Part shown: positions 36,688 through 45,711 of the stretch, piece by piece
Layout of the letters: each line of letters begins with the position of its first letter
Numbering within the stretch: position 1 is the first letter of the stretch
Origin: Bacteroidota bacterium
GTDB taxonomy: Bacteria > Bacteroidota > Bacteroidia > Bacteroidales > JAAUTT01
Assembly (NCBI GenBank): GCA_030706405.1
Contig: JAUZOO010000004.1
Location: forward strand, 1-64,000
DNA: 64,000 nt
Direction: 5' to 3'
Notes under the pieces: model-generated
What the model was told of the DNA's origin: nothing
What the model saw: the letters and a program-made list of their open reading frames with translations, nothing else
Database searches by the model: none
Program-made: the position numbers and the translations under genes

Positions 36688-37464
36688 GTGGCTATTAATA
36701 ATACCGAATCTTCCTTAAAGAAACCTGAAAGGATTAATTTTTTGGGCATACCTGTAGATGTGCTGGGCATGCAGGAGACAATTAAATATATTGATGATTG
36801 CATACTCCTCAGGCATCGTATAAATCATGTCGTAATAAATGCGGGTAAAATTGTCAGCATGCAAACTGATAAACAACTATTTGAAAGTGTTGTTAATTGT
36901 GATTTAATTAATGCCGATGGCCAAAGTATTGTTTGGGCTGCTCGTTTTTTAGGGAAATACCTGCCGGAAAGGGTAGCTGGAGCTGACCTTATGCAACATC
37001 TGATAAAACTGGCGCACGATAAAGGTTACAAATGCTTCTTTTTTGGAGCAAGAGAAGATGTGGTAAAAAAAGTTGTAGACATTTATACAGAGAAGTATAC
37101 CCCCACTGTAATTGCGGGATATCGCAATGGCTATTACACAAAGGAAGAAGAACCCCAAATTGCCCGTCAGATAGCTGAGAGCGGTGCGCAATTATTATTT
37201 GTGGCCATTACCTCGCCTAAAAAAGAAATATTTCTGGATCAGTATAAAGATCAGTTTGAGGATGTATATTTCACCATGGGTGTAGGTGGCACCTTTGATG
37301 TTATTGCAGGAGTAACAAAACGCGCACCTCAATGGATGCAAAAAATTGGAATGGAGTGGTTTTATCGGCTTGTACAGGAACCCCGACGTATGTGGCGCAG
37401 GTACCTTATAGGCAATACCAAATTTATCTGGTATATTTTAAAAGAGAAGATAAACTTCCAATAG
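36688..37464 (+). CDS. wecG: WecG/TagA/CpsF-family glycosyltransferase (ManNAcA-transferase type)
   Basis: This GT26 enzyme of about 258 residues has the family pattern: INFLGIPVDVLGMQETIKYI, HVVINAGKIVSMQTDKQL, then NADGQSIVWAARFLGKYLPE and RVAGADLMQHLIKLA. Later come FVAITSPKKEIFLDQY and MGVGGTFDVIAGVTKRAPQW. WecG adds ManNAcA to undecaprenyl-PP-GlcNAc in enterobacteria, and the wecC partner immediately upstream supports that donor here. I chose GTG at 36688, 14 bp after wecC. A TTG at 36655 overlapping wecC would add 11 residues. The last codons form one arm of a perfect hairpin. It is the last gene of the plus-strand operon. Confidence 0.9.
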   Translation: MAINNTESSLKKPERINFLGIPVDVLGMQETIKYIDDCILLRHRINHVVINAGKIVSMQTDKQLFESVVNCDLINADGQSIVWAARFLGKYLPERVAGADLMQHLIKLAHDKGYKCFFFGAREDVVKKVVDIYTEKYTPTVIAGYRNGYYTKEEEPQIARQIAESGAQLLFVAITSPKKEIFLDQYKDQFEDVYFTMGVGGTFDVIAGVTKRAPQWMQKIGMEWFYRLVQEPRRMWRRYLIGNTKFIWYILKEKINFQ

Positions 37465-37483
37465 TAATTCGTCTATTGGAAGT
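37454..37483 (+). terminator. Hairpin overlapping the wecG stop codon
   Basis: ACTTCCAATAG and CTATTGGAAGT form a perfect 11-bp stem with an 8-base loop. The wecG stop codon lies in the left arm. No T run follows, so this may be a 3'-end stabiliser or a weak terminator closing the polysaccharide operon. Confidence 0.55.
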
Positions 37484-37530
37484 TATCCCGAGCACCCGAA
37501 AAGTGCCGGACAAATGGCGCATAATATGCT

Positions 37531-39601
37531 TCATTTTCTTCCCATTTTATCAAAAGGAAACTTCTCAAAACCTTCGATATACCTTAATATTTTCTTATAA
37601 TCAATTTTGGTAAAATCTTTTTTATCCAGACTTTTAAAACCAGGTAGTTGACTGGTTATCCAGTTGTTTTCGCAAAAAGGAAAACACTCTTTATTTCCTT
37701 CAATAGGTTTATTTACATTATAGAATATATTTTTAGACACTTGATTACGTTTAGGAATTTGTGGCATCTCCTCCCAATAATTAACAATTTCAGGATATCG
37801 TATACTATAAGGGGGCTGATCATATTTTACAGCTTTCAGTTTTCGATCAAACAAATCGTTAGGTTTTAACCTACTGGATTCCCAATTCGCTAAACGGTTA
37901 TCAACATGAATGGCAATATTACAATCAGCAAACAAATTGTTATAAACAGGACAATCCGAGCCTCCTCCTACAAAAACAGCCCACCTCCCAACTTTATAGA
38001 AAGTATTTTCCAACACACTTAAACCGCCCCCCCCCCATCGTCGATATAAACTCCCATAGTTCGGAATTCATTATTGACTTCGTGAAAATAATTAAATCTG
38101 ACAACATTCCCTCTCTCCGATGGATCGTTACCACAATAAATAGCTCCACCATCATCAACTTCAAGCAGCACATGGTATATATCATTGTATTCTATTAAAT
38201 GGTCATTACCTACCAATAGTATAGCCTGCGATGGAGTATTATAAATTTTGCAATGAGAAATGCGATTACCCACGCCGCATATTGACACTGCAGCCCTATA
38301 CGTTTTTTCAATTCGGTTAACATCGTGCATCGTACAGTTTTCTATAAAATTACCGGCTCGTATCAAAGACAATCTATTGCCTCCACCCAGTAATACGCCT
38401 CCGGCTCCCATATTATAAATAGTGCAATTAATTATGCCATTGTTTTTCCCTCCATCATTATCATATTCATTGTTGGTTTTGTTCAGGGGTTGATAATAAA
38501 ATGTTTTCGCAAAGGCGCCAATTTCTTTACCCATACAAACTGCATTAACACCCAAGTTCCGAAATTCACAATTTTCAATACGATTATTGTTTGTATGCTC
38601 CATGTAAACGCCAATACCTCGGGAACATTCAAAAGTTATATTTTGAAATTTCACATTTGAAGCCCCGAGTAATATTACCATGGGTTCAGTAAGCATAGAA
38701 AGTTCAAAGCTCTTAATTGGCAACTGAGGATAAAGGTATAGCACCCCTTTTGAGCGATCAAGATAATATTCCCCGATAGTATCCAATTCTTCCATAATAT
38801 TCTGAGCACACCAATGCTGGAATGGCTTACCAGAAGCAATGCCGAACGATGTTGACTGTGCAAGTATTATCGTTTTGTGAGTAGTATCAATATCTTTTAT
38901 TTTTACATTCTCATAAGTCCACCCGAAATCCAGATATCAGAGGTGTCGCTCCATTTTGGGGGATTGAAACTTTCATAGACAAATTTTCCCAAAGGTTTGT
39001 CCTTTTCTGAAAATGTCGCTCCTTTCTCAAGTACTTTACCCATGGGTACAAACCCAACATTTGGCCAGCGTGCTAACTGAAAAGGGCATTTATTCACAAA
39101 TAACTCCATCCATGAAGGAGAATATGGTATATAATGCCCAATATTGTGTAACTGTCCGTAATCGGTAACACCCAATACATTGAGATTTACCTGAATAATA
39201 TGCTTTCGGGCATCCGGTTTAAACCGATTTAGAATTTGAACATCAGTAACCGGGGTAATATTAGAAAGGGGGATAGAAATACCACCATTTAGGAATACTT
39301 TTTCCTTTTTATACCCAGTATAGACAACAGGATCGGTAACAAACCCGGAATCTTGTGCCGTCAAAACAAAGGTATGATTGATATAATACGTCCCTCCGCG
39401 CAAAAAAACCGTTATAGCCCGTTTATACCCACGTCCATGCCAATCCCGCACTTCATCGCGGGCTCGTTCGAGGGAGGCAAAAGGATATTTAATAGAACCG
39501 TCGTTTTTGTCACTACCATCGGGAGCCACGTAAAAATCAATGGCTTTTGCATAGAATGGAACTAAAAGAAAAAATATGAAGATATAATTTTTTTGATTCA
39601 T
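37531..39601 (-). pseudogene. Secreted right-handed parallel beta-helix protein, frame broken twice
   Basis: Three consecutive reading frames give one protein of about 690 residues. Segment one starts MNQKNYIFIFFLLVPFYAKA (signal peptide) then IDFYVAPDGSDKNDGS and FASLERARDEVR. The frame shifts near 38923, where SDIWISG must continue as WTYENVKIKDID. It shifts again at a run of ten C at 38027-38036 (G10 in the coding strand) after GVYIDD, where the next part continues LSVLENTFYKVG. The middle segment has beta-helix repeats (NVKFQNITFECSRGIGVYME, NRIENCEFRNLG). This is the family of polysaccharide lyases and hydrolases with N-terminal right-handed helices. Two breaks point to a pseudogene or to assembly error. 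Confidence 0.85.
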
Positions 39602-39769
39602 AAAAGACTGCATTGTGGATGACAAAGGTATACACGATGAATCCATTTTATCGTTGCGAAATGAAAAATCACCCTATTTTTTAAACCAATATATTACAAG
39701 ACATTATATAAAAAAAGATTACATATTTATTAAATTTTTATGATTATCGTATAGTTTACCTAAACGAAT

Positions 39770-39777
39770 TATCTTTG
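39770..39777 (+). promoter_or_regulatory. -7 element before the IS relic
   Basis: TATCTTTG matches TAnnTTTG and lies 23 nt before the transposase ATG. Confidence 0.45.
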
Positions 39778-39800
39778 AGCAACCCCAAGTATTAAGGACA

Positions 39801-40620
39801 ATGAATCTATTGAACTTTATAAGTCAATATCCAGATGAAGAAAGCTGTAAGCTAATGCTAAAAGCAATTAGGGATAAACAAGGAGTTGTATGCCGACATT
39901 GCGGGAGCAAGGAGCATTATTGAAAAAAAAAACAAGTGGCAATACGAATGTAAAACTTGTAAAACACGAACAACGCTTCAAAGTGGCACGGTGATACATG
40001 GCTCTCAACTTCCTCTTCGATATTGGTTTATAACAATGCACCTGCTAACCTCCACTAAGAAAAGTTTTTCAGCAAAAGAACTTCAAAGGCAGTTGGGGCA
40101 CAAGCATTATGAAGCCATATGGACAATGCTCCACAAGCTTCGTTTGGCAATGGGCAAAAGAGACGACCAATATGTCCTTTCGGGCCAAATCGAATTAGAT
40201 GAAGGCTTCTTTTCAACAGAAGTTAAACCTGAAGACAAAGATAAACCAACAAAACGCGGACGAGGTAGTCAAAAGAAGTCTAAAGTATTGGTTATGGTTG
40301 AAAGTAAAGATGCTGAAGGAGAAATCACTAAGAAGGGAAAGTCGCGCAAGGCGGGATACTTAAAAATGCAAGTAATCCCAGACCTTAATGCTGAGACTAT
40401 AAATGAGCAAGTAGCTACTTATATTTCAGAGGATGCTAGTTTGATTACGGACGATTCCACGTCCTATGTGGACTTGGAAAACATGGTAGACCAACACCAA
40501 ACCTAGGTAATCCCCAAGGAAAAGATCGGTGTAATTTTACCATGGGTACATTTGGTTATTGGTAATGCCAAAAGGATGCTATTGGATATTCAACTAATTT
40601 CAAATTTTAAATACCCCTAA
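39801..40620 (+). pseudogene. IS1595-family (ISXO2-like) transposase relic
   Basis: The N-terminal part (MNLLNFISQYPDEESCKLML, then the zinc-ribbon half VVCRHCGSKEHY) is stopped at 39919 by TGA, just before a run of ten A. The next frame continues WKKN-KWQYECKTCKTRTTLQSG, which supplies the second zinc CxxC pair and then RYWFITMHLLTSTKKSFSAK and the DDE domain (GQIELDEGFF). An in-frame TAG at 40504 then ends HQT before VIPKEKIGVILPWVH and NAKRMLLDI, and the C terminus is missing. This is a dead element with at least a frameshift, a stop and truncation. I did not find clear terminal inverted repeats. Confidence 0.9.
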
Positions 40621-40654
40621 TCTCTCCTTGAAAATGAGAGGAACCAATATTTCC

Positions 40655-41869
40655 TTATTCCATCAAAAACGCCCTGATTGGTTTGTGAAAAACCCCTTCA
40701 TAGCTATTCCCCTTAAACTCATCTTCGGCGATCACCATTTTTGGAAAATTATCGGATATTTTCAACAAGTTACCAAACTCCCGATTGATGGTATTTTCGC
40801 TATCCAATCGTAAAGCCACCTGTACATAAAGTTTCTCGCCTTCCTTTTCACAAACAAAATCGATTTCTTCAGCCCCCATTGTTCCGACTCTAACCTGGTA
40901 GCCTTTATACAGCAGCTGATTATATACAATATTCTCAAGAATTTTACCCCGGTCTGCAATTTTATAGCCCGATACGATATTACGAATCCCCAAATTTTCA
41001 AAATAATATTTCTCTCCAATAGAGAATACACGCTTTCCCACTAAATCATATCGTTCCACTTTATGAATCAGAAAGGCATTGGAAAGATATTCGATATAGG
41101 CCTGAATTTGATTCACCGAAATTGTCGACCGTTTCGACTTCAGATAATCACTTATGTTTTTAGCTGAAAAGAGACTACCGATATTACCTGAAAGAAATTG
41201 AATCAGCTTTTCCAGAAATGCAGAACTACGTAGGTTATAACGGCTCACTACATCTCGGAACACAATGGTAGAATAGATACTTTTCAGATATTCATTCACC
41301 ACTTCATCCGTAAGGCTAAGATTAATAAGGTAAGGAAGTCCTCCGTAACGGGCGTATAGTTCATAGCTACCCGAATTATCGGTTAAATCATGAAAATAAA
41401 GAAATTCGGGATAAGACAAACTATAAACTTTAAGCTCTACATATCTGCCGCTCAGATAAGTTGCTAATTCGCCGGACAACATTTTAGCATTACTTCCTGT
41501 GATATAAATATCGTTCCGTTCATTAAGCAACAATGATCGCAAAGCTTTTTCAAATTCAGCTATTTCCTGTATTTCGTCAATGAAAATATAATTTATGGTT
41601 TCCGGATTTAGCATAGAAAGCACATAGGAATTCAGCTCGGTAGCCGAAGCCATGAAGTCGAAGTTCATATCTTCACGGTTAATATAAATGATATTAGCCT
41701 CCGGATCTTCCTTTCGAACCAATTCCATTAACTGGAAAAGCAAAAAACTCTTTCCTACACGACGTTGACCCGTTAGCACCTTAATGATGGGTTTACGCAT
41801 AAAGGGTTTAATGCGTTTGACATAACTATCCCTATTTTTTATTTTAGAAGGAAGTTGAATAATACCCAT
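40655..41869 (-). CDS. AAA ATPase with DUF4143 (ExeA/AAA_14 type)
   Basis: This protein of about 404 residues has an N-terminal P-loop (KVLTGQRRVGKSFLLFQL) and Walker B IFIDEIQEIAEFEKALRSLL. Sensor DIYITGSNAKMLSGELATYL and the arginine region SGRYVELKVYSLSYPEFLYF follow. The C-terminal half carries the DUF4143 domain (LENIVYNQLLYKGYQVRVG, then EIDFVCEKEGEKLYVQVA), with the PD-(D/E)xK-like E-I-D-F pattern. Such proteins are abundant and variable in Bacteroidota, with unknown substrates. I start at MGIIQLPSK (41869). An upstream extension of 26 residues is hydrophobic and overlaps an operator-like palindrome, so it is unlikely. Confidence 0.9.
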   Translation of the reverse strand: MGIIQLPSKIKNRDSYVKRIKPFMRKPIIKVLTGQRRVGKSFLLFQLMELVRKEDPEANIIYINREDMNFDFMASATELNSYVLSMLNPETINYIFIDEIQEIAEFEKALRSLLLNERNDIYITGSNAKMLSGELATYLSGRYVELKVYSLSYPEFLYFHDLTDNSGSYELYARYGGLPYLINLSLTDEVVNEYLKSIYSTIVFRDVVSRYNLRSSAFLEKLIQFLSGNIGSLFSAKNISDYLKSKRSTISVNQIQAYIEYLSNAFLIHKVERYDLVGKRVFSIGEKYYFENLGIRNIVSGYKIADRGKILENIVYNQLLYKGYQVRVGTMGAEEIDFVCEKEGEKLYVQVALRLDSENTINREFGNLLKISDNFPKMVIAEDEFKGNSYEGVFHKPIRAFLME

Positions 41870-41871
41870 CG

Positions 41872-41932
41872 TTTTAATTATAATTAAAATATACTGTAAA
41901 TATACATAAGTTTTAATTATACTTAAAACTTT
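41872..41932 (-). promoter_or_regulatory. Paired palindromes and -7 element upstream of the ATPase gene
   Basis: TTTTAATTATAATTAAAA (41872-41889) is a perfect 18-bp palindrome. AAGTTTTAATTATACTTAAAACTT (41909-41932) is a 24-bp imperfect one, with the same core. Between them the minus strand reads TATATTTA, close to the -7 consensus. The arrangement suggests dimer-binding operators flanking the start. Confidence 0.55.
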
Positions 41933-42245
41933 TACATAAAACAGCAAAACAATTAACTACATTAAATAATAAAGAATAGTCTTGAAATTTATTTATTGTA
42001 AAATAAAATGTCTCACAATTAAGTACTGAGTATAAAGTACTAAGGCAATTTTTCATAACCTCATCAAAAACACCAACAACCTCCCCTAACCCCTCCTTGA
42101 AAAGACTGGAAACTAGTGCTCAATCCTTTTGCTTTAAGTAACAAAACAAAAATTATATATACCTTTCATATACCCTTTACATACCTTTTAAATATAGTAT
42201 ATATACCATAATACTATATAGCATATATATTAATTATGAAATAAA
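41933..42245. other. AT-rich intergenic stretch
   Basis: Contains a degenerate copy of the GC hairpin repeat (about 42078-42105) and several short ATACC and TATATA tandem-like units near 42160-42225. No gene is seen. Confidence 0.5.
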
Positions 42246-42277
42246 CTTGTATTTAACCTTAACAATCTATACTTTTG
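42246..42277 (+). promoter_or_regulatory. Bacteroidota-type promoter of the DUF6266-like gene
   Basis: -33 CTTG (42246-42249) and -7 TACTTTTG (42270-42277) with a 20-base spacer, 40 nt before the start codon. Confidence 0.6.
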
Positions 42278-42317
42278 ATACACAATTAACCTAACAAAAT
42301 CCACAAATACCTAAATT

Positions 42318-42950
42318 ATGGCAATAATCCCTCCCTCAAGTCCTCTTTACAAGATGAGAGGCTCCGTAGGAAACATCACGGTTTATGAACGCGATGGTGT
42401 TGTAATCGCCCGGTCGCTCCCCAGCCCCAACAAAAGGCGCAAAGCTTCGCCCTTACAAAAGCTGCACCTCAACTCATTTCAGGCTCAGCATGCGCTGGCA
42501 AAAAGTATAAAACGAATTCTGATTGACCGCGTATGGGCAAAAGAAAAGTTAACCGGAGGCATGACACCATACAGCTATTTCATAAAATGCAACCGGGCAG
42601 CTTTTGGCCGAACCGACCATATTGCTTTTCCTGAGCTGATGGAGATTAGTCACGGGCAGCTATTGCCGGCTCCCGGATTTTCTGCATACCGCGATAGCGA
42701 TATGCTAAATTTCAAATGGGACTCTTCGATGACCGGATGGCTGGCAGCTCCAAGCGACCGTCTTAACATAATGATGCTAATAAACCGCAAAGACCTGTTA
42801 ACCTTAGACATTAGCGCCTGCCGCAGCGATGGAGTGGCTTCAATTTCACTGTCCAACATTCCCGAAACCGCAGAGGGCTTTGTATTCTGGTCATCATCAA
42901 ACGACGAAACTTTTTCGCCTTCAATTTATTGGACATGCAGTCAGGCATAA
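42318..42950 (+). CDS. DUF6266-like protein
   Basis: This 210-residue protein resembles the small DUF6266 family of Bacteroidota. It opens MAIIPPSSPLYKMRGSVGNI with the conserved G-x-V-G-N pattern, then VVIARSLPSPNKRRKASPLQ and a helix LNSFQAQHALAKSIKRILID. The C-terminal half carries strand-rich segments (LNFKWDSSMTGWLAAPSDRL, VASISLSNIPETAEGFVFWS), reminiscent of a beta-sandwich. No signal peptide is visible. The function of the family is unknown. It precedes the WG-repeat gene by 63 bp and has its own promoter, so the two may be cotranscribed. Confidence 0.72.
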   Translation: MAIIPPSSPLYKMRGSVGNITVYERDGVVIARSLPSPNKRRKASPLQKLHLNSFQAQHALAKSIKRILIDRVWAKEKLTGGMTPYSYFIKCNRAAFGRTDHIAFPELMEISHGQLLPAPGFSAYRDSDMLNFKWDSSMTGWLAAPSDRLNIMMLINRKDLLTLDISACRSDGVASISLSNIPETAEGFVFWSSSNDETFSPSIYWTCSQA

Positions 42951-43013
42951 TACCGCATCAAATTCACCTGCAATTATTATTTCATTAACATAAAAACCCA
43001 TTAAACCCAAAAG

Positions 43014-44687
43014 ATGAAAACTAAACTATTCTTTATTCTGCTGACAGTGTTAACTTCCACAATCCTGACGGCACAGAGCTCCAAGAAAAAAAAGGAAAGC
43101 ATCAAAACCGAAGATGCTATTCAAGTTGCAGAGATTTCGATTGCCGATGTTGGGTCTTCTTCCGAAAGTTCATCGGTTTCCCCCAGCTCCTTCGAAGCCC
43201 TTAACAACATCCGCTACAACAATAAATTCGAAGTATATGGTTCAATAAATGACCAATACGATTTCTATTGTGAGAAATATGCTAAAAACAAATACAACAG
43301 TCTGGGTATTGCCGACAAAAGCGGAAATGTAATCTTGCCCCACCTGTTCAGCAAAAGCTATGGCAACTCAAGCAACAGCAACGAAGTGTTACTTTATATG
43401 AACAACAACTACGGTGTATTTGATCTCAACGAACTTCGTTGGAGCATCCTCATGGAATACGATGGGCTAAGCTTTCTGAACAACAATCTTTACAAAGCAA
43501 AGAAAAACGGGAAATGGGGAATAATCGACAACAACAATACCGTTATTGTACCCTTCAACTGGTATCAAATCAGCAATATATCCAACCTCGAGAACTACAT
43601 TATTGTTACAGCCAACACCTATCCCAACAAATTAAAAGGCATCTATAGCCTGATGGAGCGGAAGCTAACCGTTCCCTGCGCATACACTGAGCTTACAAAA
43701 CTTAGCAATCAGGATTACTTTCTGGCAGAGAATGGAACAAAACACAACATTGTCGACATTAGCAACACTCCCCGTTTTAAAAAGTGGTATGACGACATTA
43801 CCGTCCCCTCTAAAGGAAGAAACTACTACATCGTAAAAAACGACAATAAATATGGGGTAATAGACGATAACGAGAAAGAGATCATCCCCATTGAATATCT
43901 GGAATTTGCGCAATATCCTTATTCCGACGGTTCATACCTGGCACGTAACAAAGACGGCAAATACGGATTCGTTTTAATTGATGGCAAGGTAACCCTCCCT
44001 TTTGAATACGACAATCTAATCAAAAACTACAACGACAATATCGTTTCTGTGCAGAACGGCAAATGCGGCCTTATACAGGTAAACTCCGGCATGCCTTATC
44101 AGATCACAACCTGTAACTACGACGATATTAAAGGCGGGAATAAAACATTCATTGTTGAAAAGGATGGCAAATTCGGACTGTTGGACATTTACGGCAAGCA
44201 ACTTACTGAAATTGAATTTCAGTCGCTCGAATCTTTAGACAACAACTCCAACGACGGCAGCATCTTTAAAGCTCAAAAAGATGGTTATTATCAATTGATC
44301 GACAAGCAGGGAAAACCAATAGGCACCGAAAAATTCCAGGACATCTCCATTATTGAAAAGAAAAACATTTCCTATTACTCCGATGTAAAGTTCACCTACA
44401 TGAAAGGTCTGCTCAAAAATGGAAAATACAGTATCATCGACAAAGTTGGAAAAACCATTTCTTCTTCCTTGTTTGACGACATTATCTCTGAAAACGACAA
44501 TAACTTCATCGTCAAATCGAAAGGAAAGTACGGTCTTTACTCCCTTTTAGACCAAAAACTGATTATCGATTACAAATACGACTTAATTATAAAAACGTCA
44601 GATAATTACTGGGGGTTTTACGGCAAAAAAATCGATATTCTGATTGTCAAATCCGGTCAGGTCACCAAAATTAACACAACAAAATAG
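43014..44687 (+). CDS. Secreted WG-repeat protein
   Basis: This 557-residue protein has a signal peptide (MKTKLFFILLTVLTSTILTA, cleavage near residue 20), a low-complexity linker rich in serine and lysine, then about eight WG-type repeats. Each contains an aromatic-glycine pair and a D/N loop (KNGKWGIIDNNNTVIVPFNW, NDNKYGVIDDNEKEIIPIEY, KDGKYGFVLIDGKVTLPFEY, KNGKYSIIDKVGKTISSSLF). WG repeats form beta-propeller-like or solenoid surfaces for binding. It is probably periplasmic or cell-surface. The function is unknown. A strong hairpin ends the gene, so it is the last of its transcript. Confidence 0.9.
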   Translation: MKTKLFFILLTVLTSTILTAQSSKKKKESIKTEDAIQVAEISIADVGSSSESSSVSPSSFEALNNIRYNNKFEVYGSINDQYDFYCEKYAKNKYNSLGIADKSGNVILPHLFSKSYGNSSNSNEVLLYMNNNYGVFDLNELRWSILMEYDGLSFLNNNLYKAKKNGKWGIIDNNNTVIVPFNWYQISNISNLENYIIVTANTYPNKLKGIYSLMERKLTVPCAYTELTKLSNQDYFLAENGTKHNIVDISNTPRFKKWYDDITVPSKGRNYYIVKNDNKYGVIDDNEKEIIPIEYLEFAQYPYSDGSYLARNKDGKYGFVLIDGKVTLPFEYDNLIKNYNDNIVSVQNGKCGLIQVNSGMPYQITTCNYDDIKGGNKTFIVEKDGKFGLLDIYGKQLTEIEFQSLESLDNNSNDGSIFKAQKDGYYQLIDKQGKPIGTEKFQDISIIEKKNISYYSDVKFTYMKGLLKNGKYSIIDKVGKTISSSLFDDIISENDNNFIVKSKGKYGLYSLLDQKLIIDYKYDLIIKTSDNYWGFYGKKIDILIVKSGQVTKINTTK

Positions 44688-44691
44688 AAAA

Positions 44692-44734
44692 GCAAAGGCG
44701 GACTCCCGAGATAATTCGAGGAATCCGCCTTTGC
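44692..44734. terminator. Bidirectional terminator between convergent genes
   Basis: GCAAAGGCGGA and TCCGCCTTTGC form a perfect 11-bp stem around a 21-base loop. It lies between the convergent WG-repeat and LysE genes, with T-rich sequence to the right. Confidence 0.85.
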
Positions 44735-44747
44735 ATTGTTACTCAAA

Positions 44748-45374
44748 CTACTTCAACGTCAACGCAACCTTTATCCCTAAGGCTACCAGCAATCCTCCGA
44801 GGAAACGGTTTATGTATTTCTCAAACCGAAAAAATGCCCGTTGTACTTTTTGTTGCGTAAAAAATATAGAAACTACTGAAAACCAAACTACAGCAGTTGC
44901 CACAATAATAAATGAAATGATCAAAATGACATACAACGGGGTGGTATGACTTATCACAAAGGTAAATAAGCTCAGAAAAAACAAGGTAGCTTTCGGATTT
45001 AGCACATTGGTTAGAAAGCCCATGCGAAATGACTTCATACGGGTAAGATCGACATTGTCCTTTTCTTCGGCAATTTCCAGCGCTGAACCTTTGTCCAACA
45101 TGGAACTTATGCCTATATAAAACAGATACCCAGCGCCCAGGAATTTAATTATCGAAAACACGATGATCGATTTCGAGATGATATAACCGATACCCGCAGC
45201 ACAATACGTCAGGTGGACACATAAGCCAAGCGCAACACCCAATCCGGTAAATATACCCGAACGACGCGAATAACGCAGCGAATTTTTTACGGTCATCACA
45301 AAATCGGGACCCGGACTGACGGCCCCCAGCAGATTAAGCATTGCAACGGTGCCTATAAGCGGAAGGTATTCCAT
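44748..45374 (-). CDS. LysE/RhtB-family amino acid exporter
   Basis: This inner-membrane protein of about 208 residues has six predicted helices and the LysE/RhtB signature. The first helix contains AMLNLLGAVSPGPDFVMTVK with the conserved S-P-G-P. Next come GLGVALGLCVHLTYCAAGIG, IKFLGAGYLFYIGISSM and the loop MGFLTNVLNPKATLFFLSLF with N-P-K-A. Family members export homoserine, threonine or other amino acids. I use the methionine at 45374 (MEYLPLIGTV), which begins right at the first helix. The longer reading from 45416 adds an odd 14-residue head. It is monocistronic. Substrate not predictable. Confidence 0.9.
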   Translation of the reverse strand: MEYLPLIGTVAMLNLLGAVSPGPDFVMTVKNSLRYSRRSGIFTGLGVALGLCVHLTYCAAGIGYIISKSIIVFSIIKFLGAGYLFYIGISSMLDKGSALEIAEEKDNVDLTRMKSFRMGFLTNVLNPKATLFFLSLFTFVISHTTPLYVILIISFIIVATAVVWFSVVSIFFTQQKVQRAFFRFEKYINRFLGGLLVALGIKVALTLK

Positions 45375-45441
45375 GTGTTTGTAATATGGATGAGGTGTCA
45401 AAAATAGATAAACCATTTATAAAAACTCCGTTCCATAAAAC

Positions 45442-45478
45442 AAAAATGATGCTTAGTCCAGCTGAACTAAGCATCATT
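45442..45478 (-). terminator. Strong hairpin upstream of the LysE gene
   Basis: ATGATGCTTAGT and ACTAAGCATCAT form a perfect 12-bp stem with loop CCAGCTGA. On the minus strand a T-rich stretch follows, so it can stop transcription coming from the GH2 gene before LysE. Confidence 0.7.
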
Positions 45479-45499
45479 TCTTATAATCATTATTTTTCG

Positions 45500-45711
45500 T
45501 TACGTTCGGCAAAGCATCCACTTTGTCGGACTATTTAAGCAGGATTTTCAGCCATATACATAAAATAGCAAACGCTATAAAGTATAAGTCCAACGTTGCA
45601 AATACAACGCCCTTGTTTGGTGGAGGCTCTGCCTCCGTCGAATATATTTCTACAGGCTGTGCCTGTAATAATAAATTCGGCTCAGGTAAAACCCAAGCCG
45701 AACTGAGATAT
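45500..45711. other. Intergenic stretch with three consecutive small hairpins
   Basis: Between the LysE start and the GH2 end lie GGAGGC-TCT-GCCTCC (45622-45636), ACAGGC-TGT-GCCTGT (45652-45666) and TTCGGCT...AGCCGAA (45676-45702). The last fits a GH2 terminator on the minus strand. The other two share a G-G-C / G-C-C core. No ORF is credible here. Confidence 0.55.

Noticed and set aside
44644-44949. 101-residue plus-strand ORF over the terminator and LysE gene
   Set aside because: It crosses a strong terminator hairpin and is antisense to LysE.
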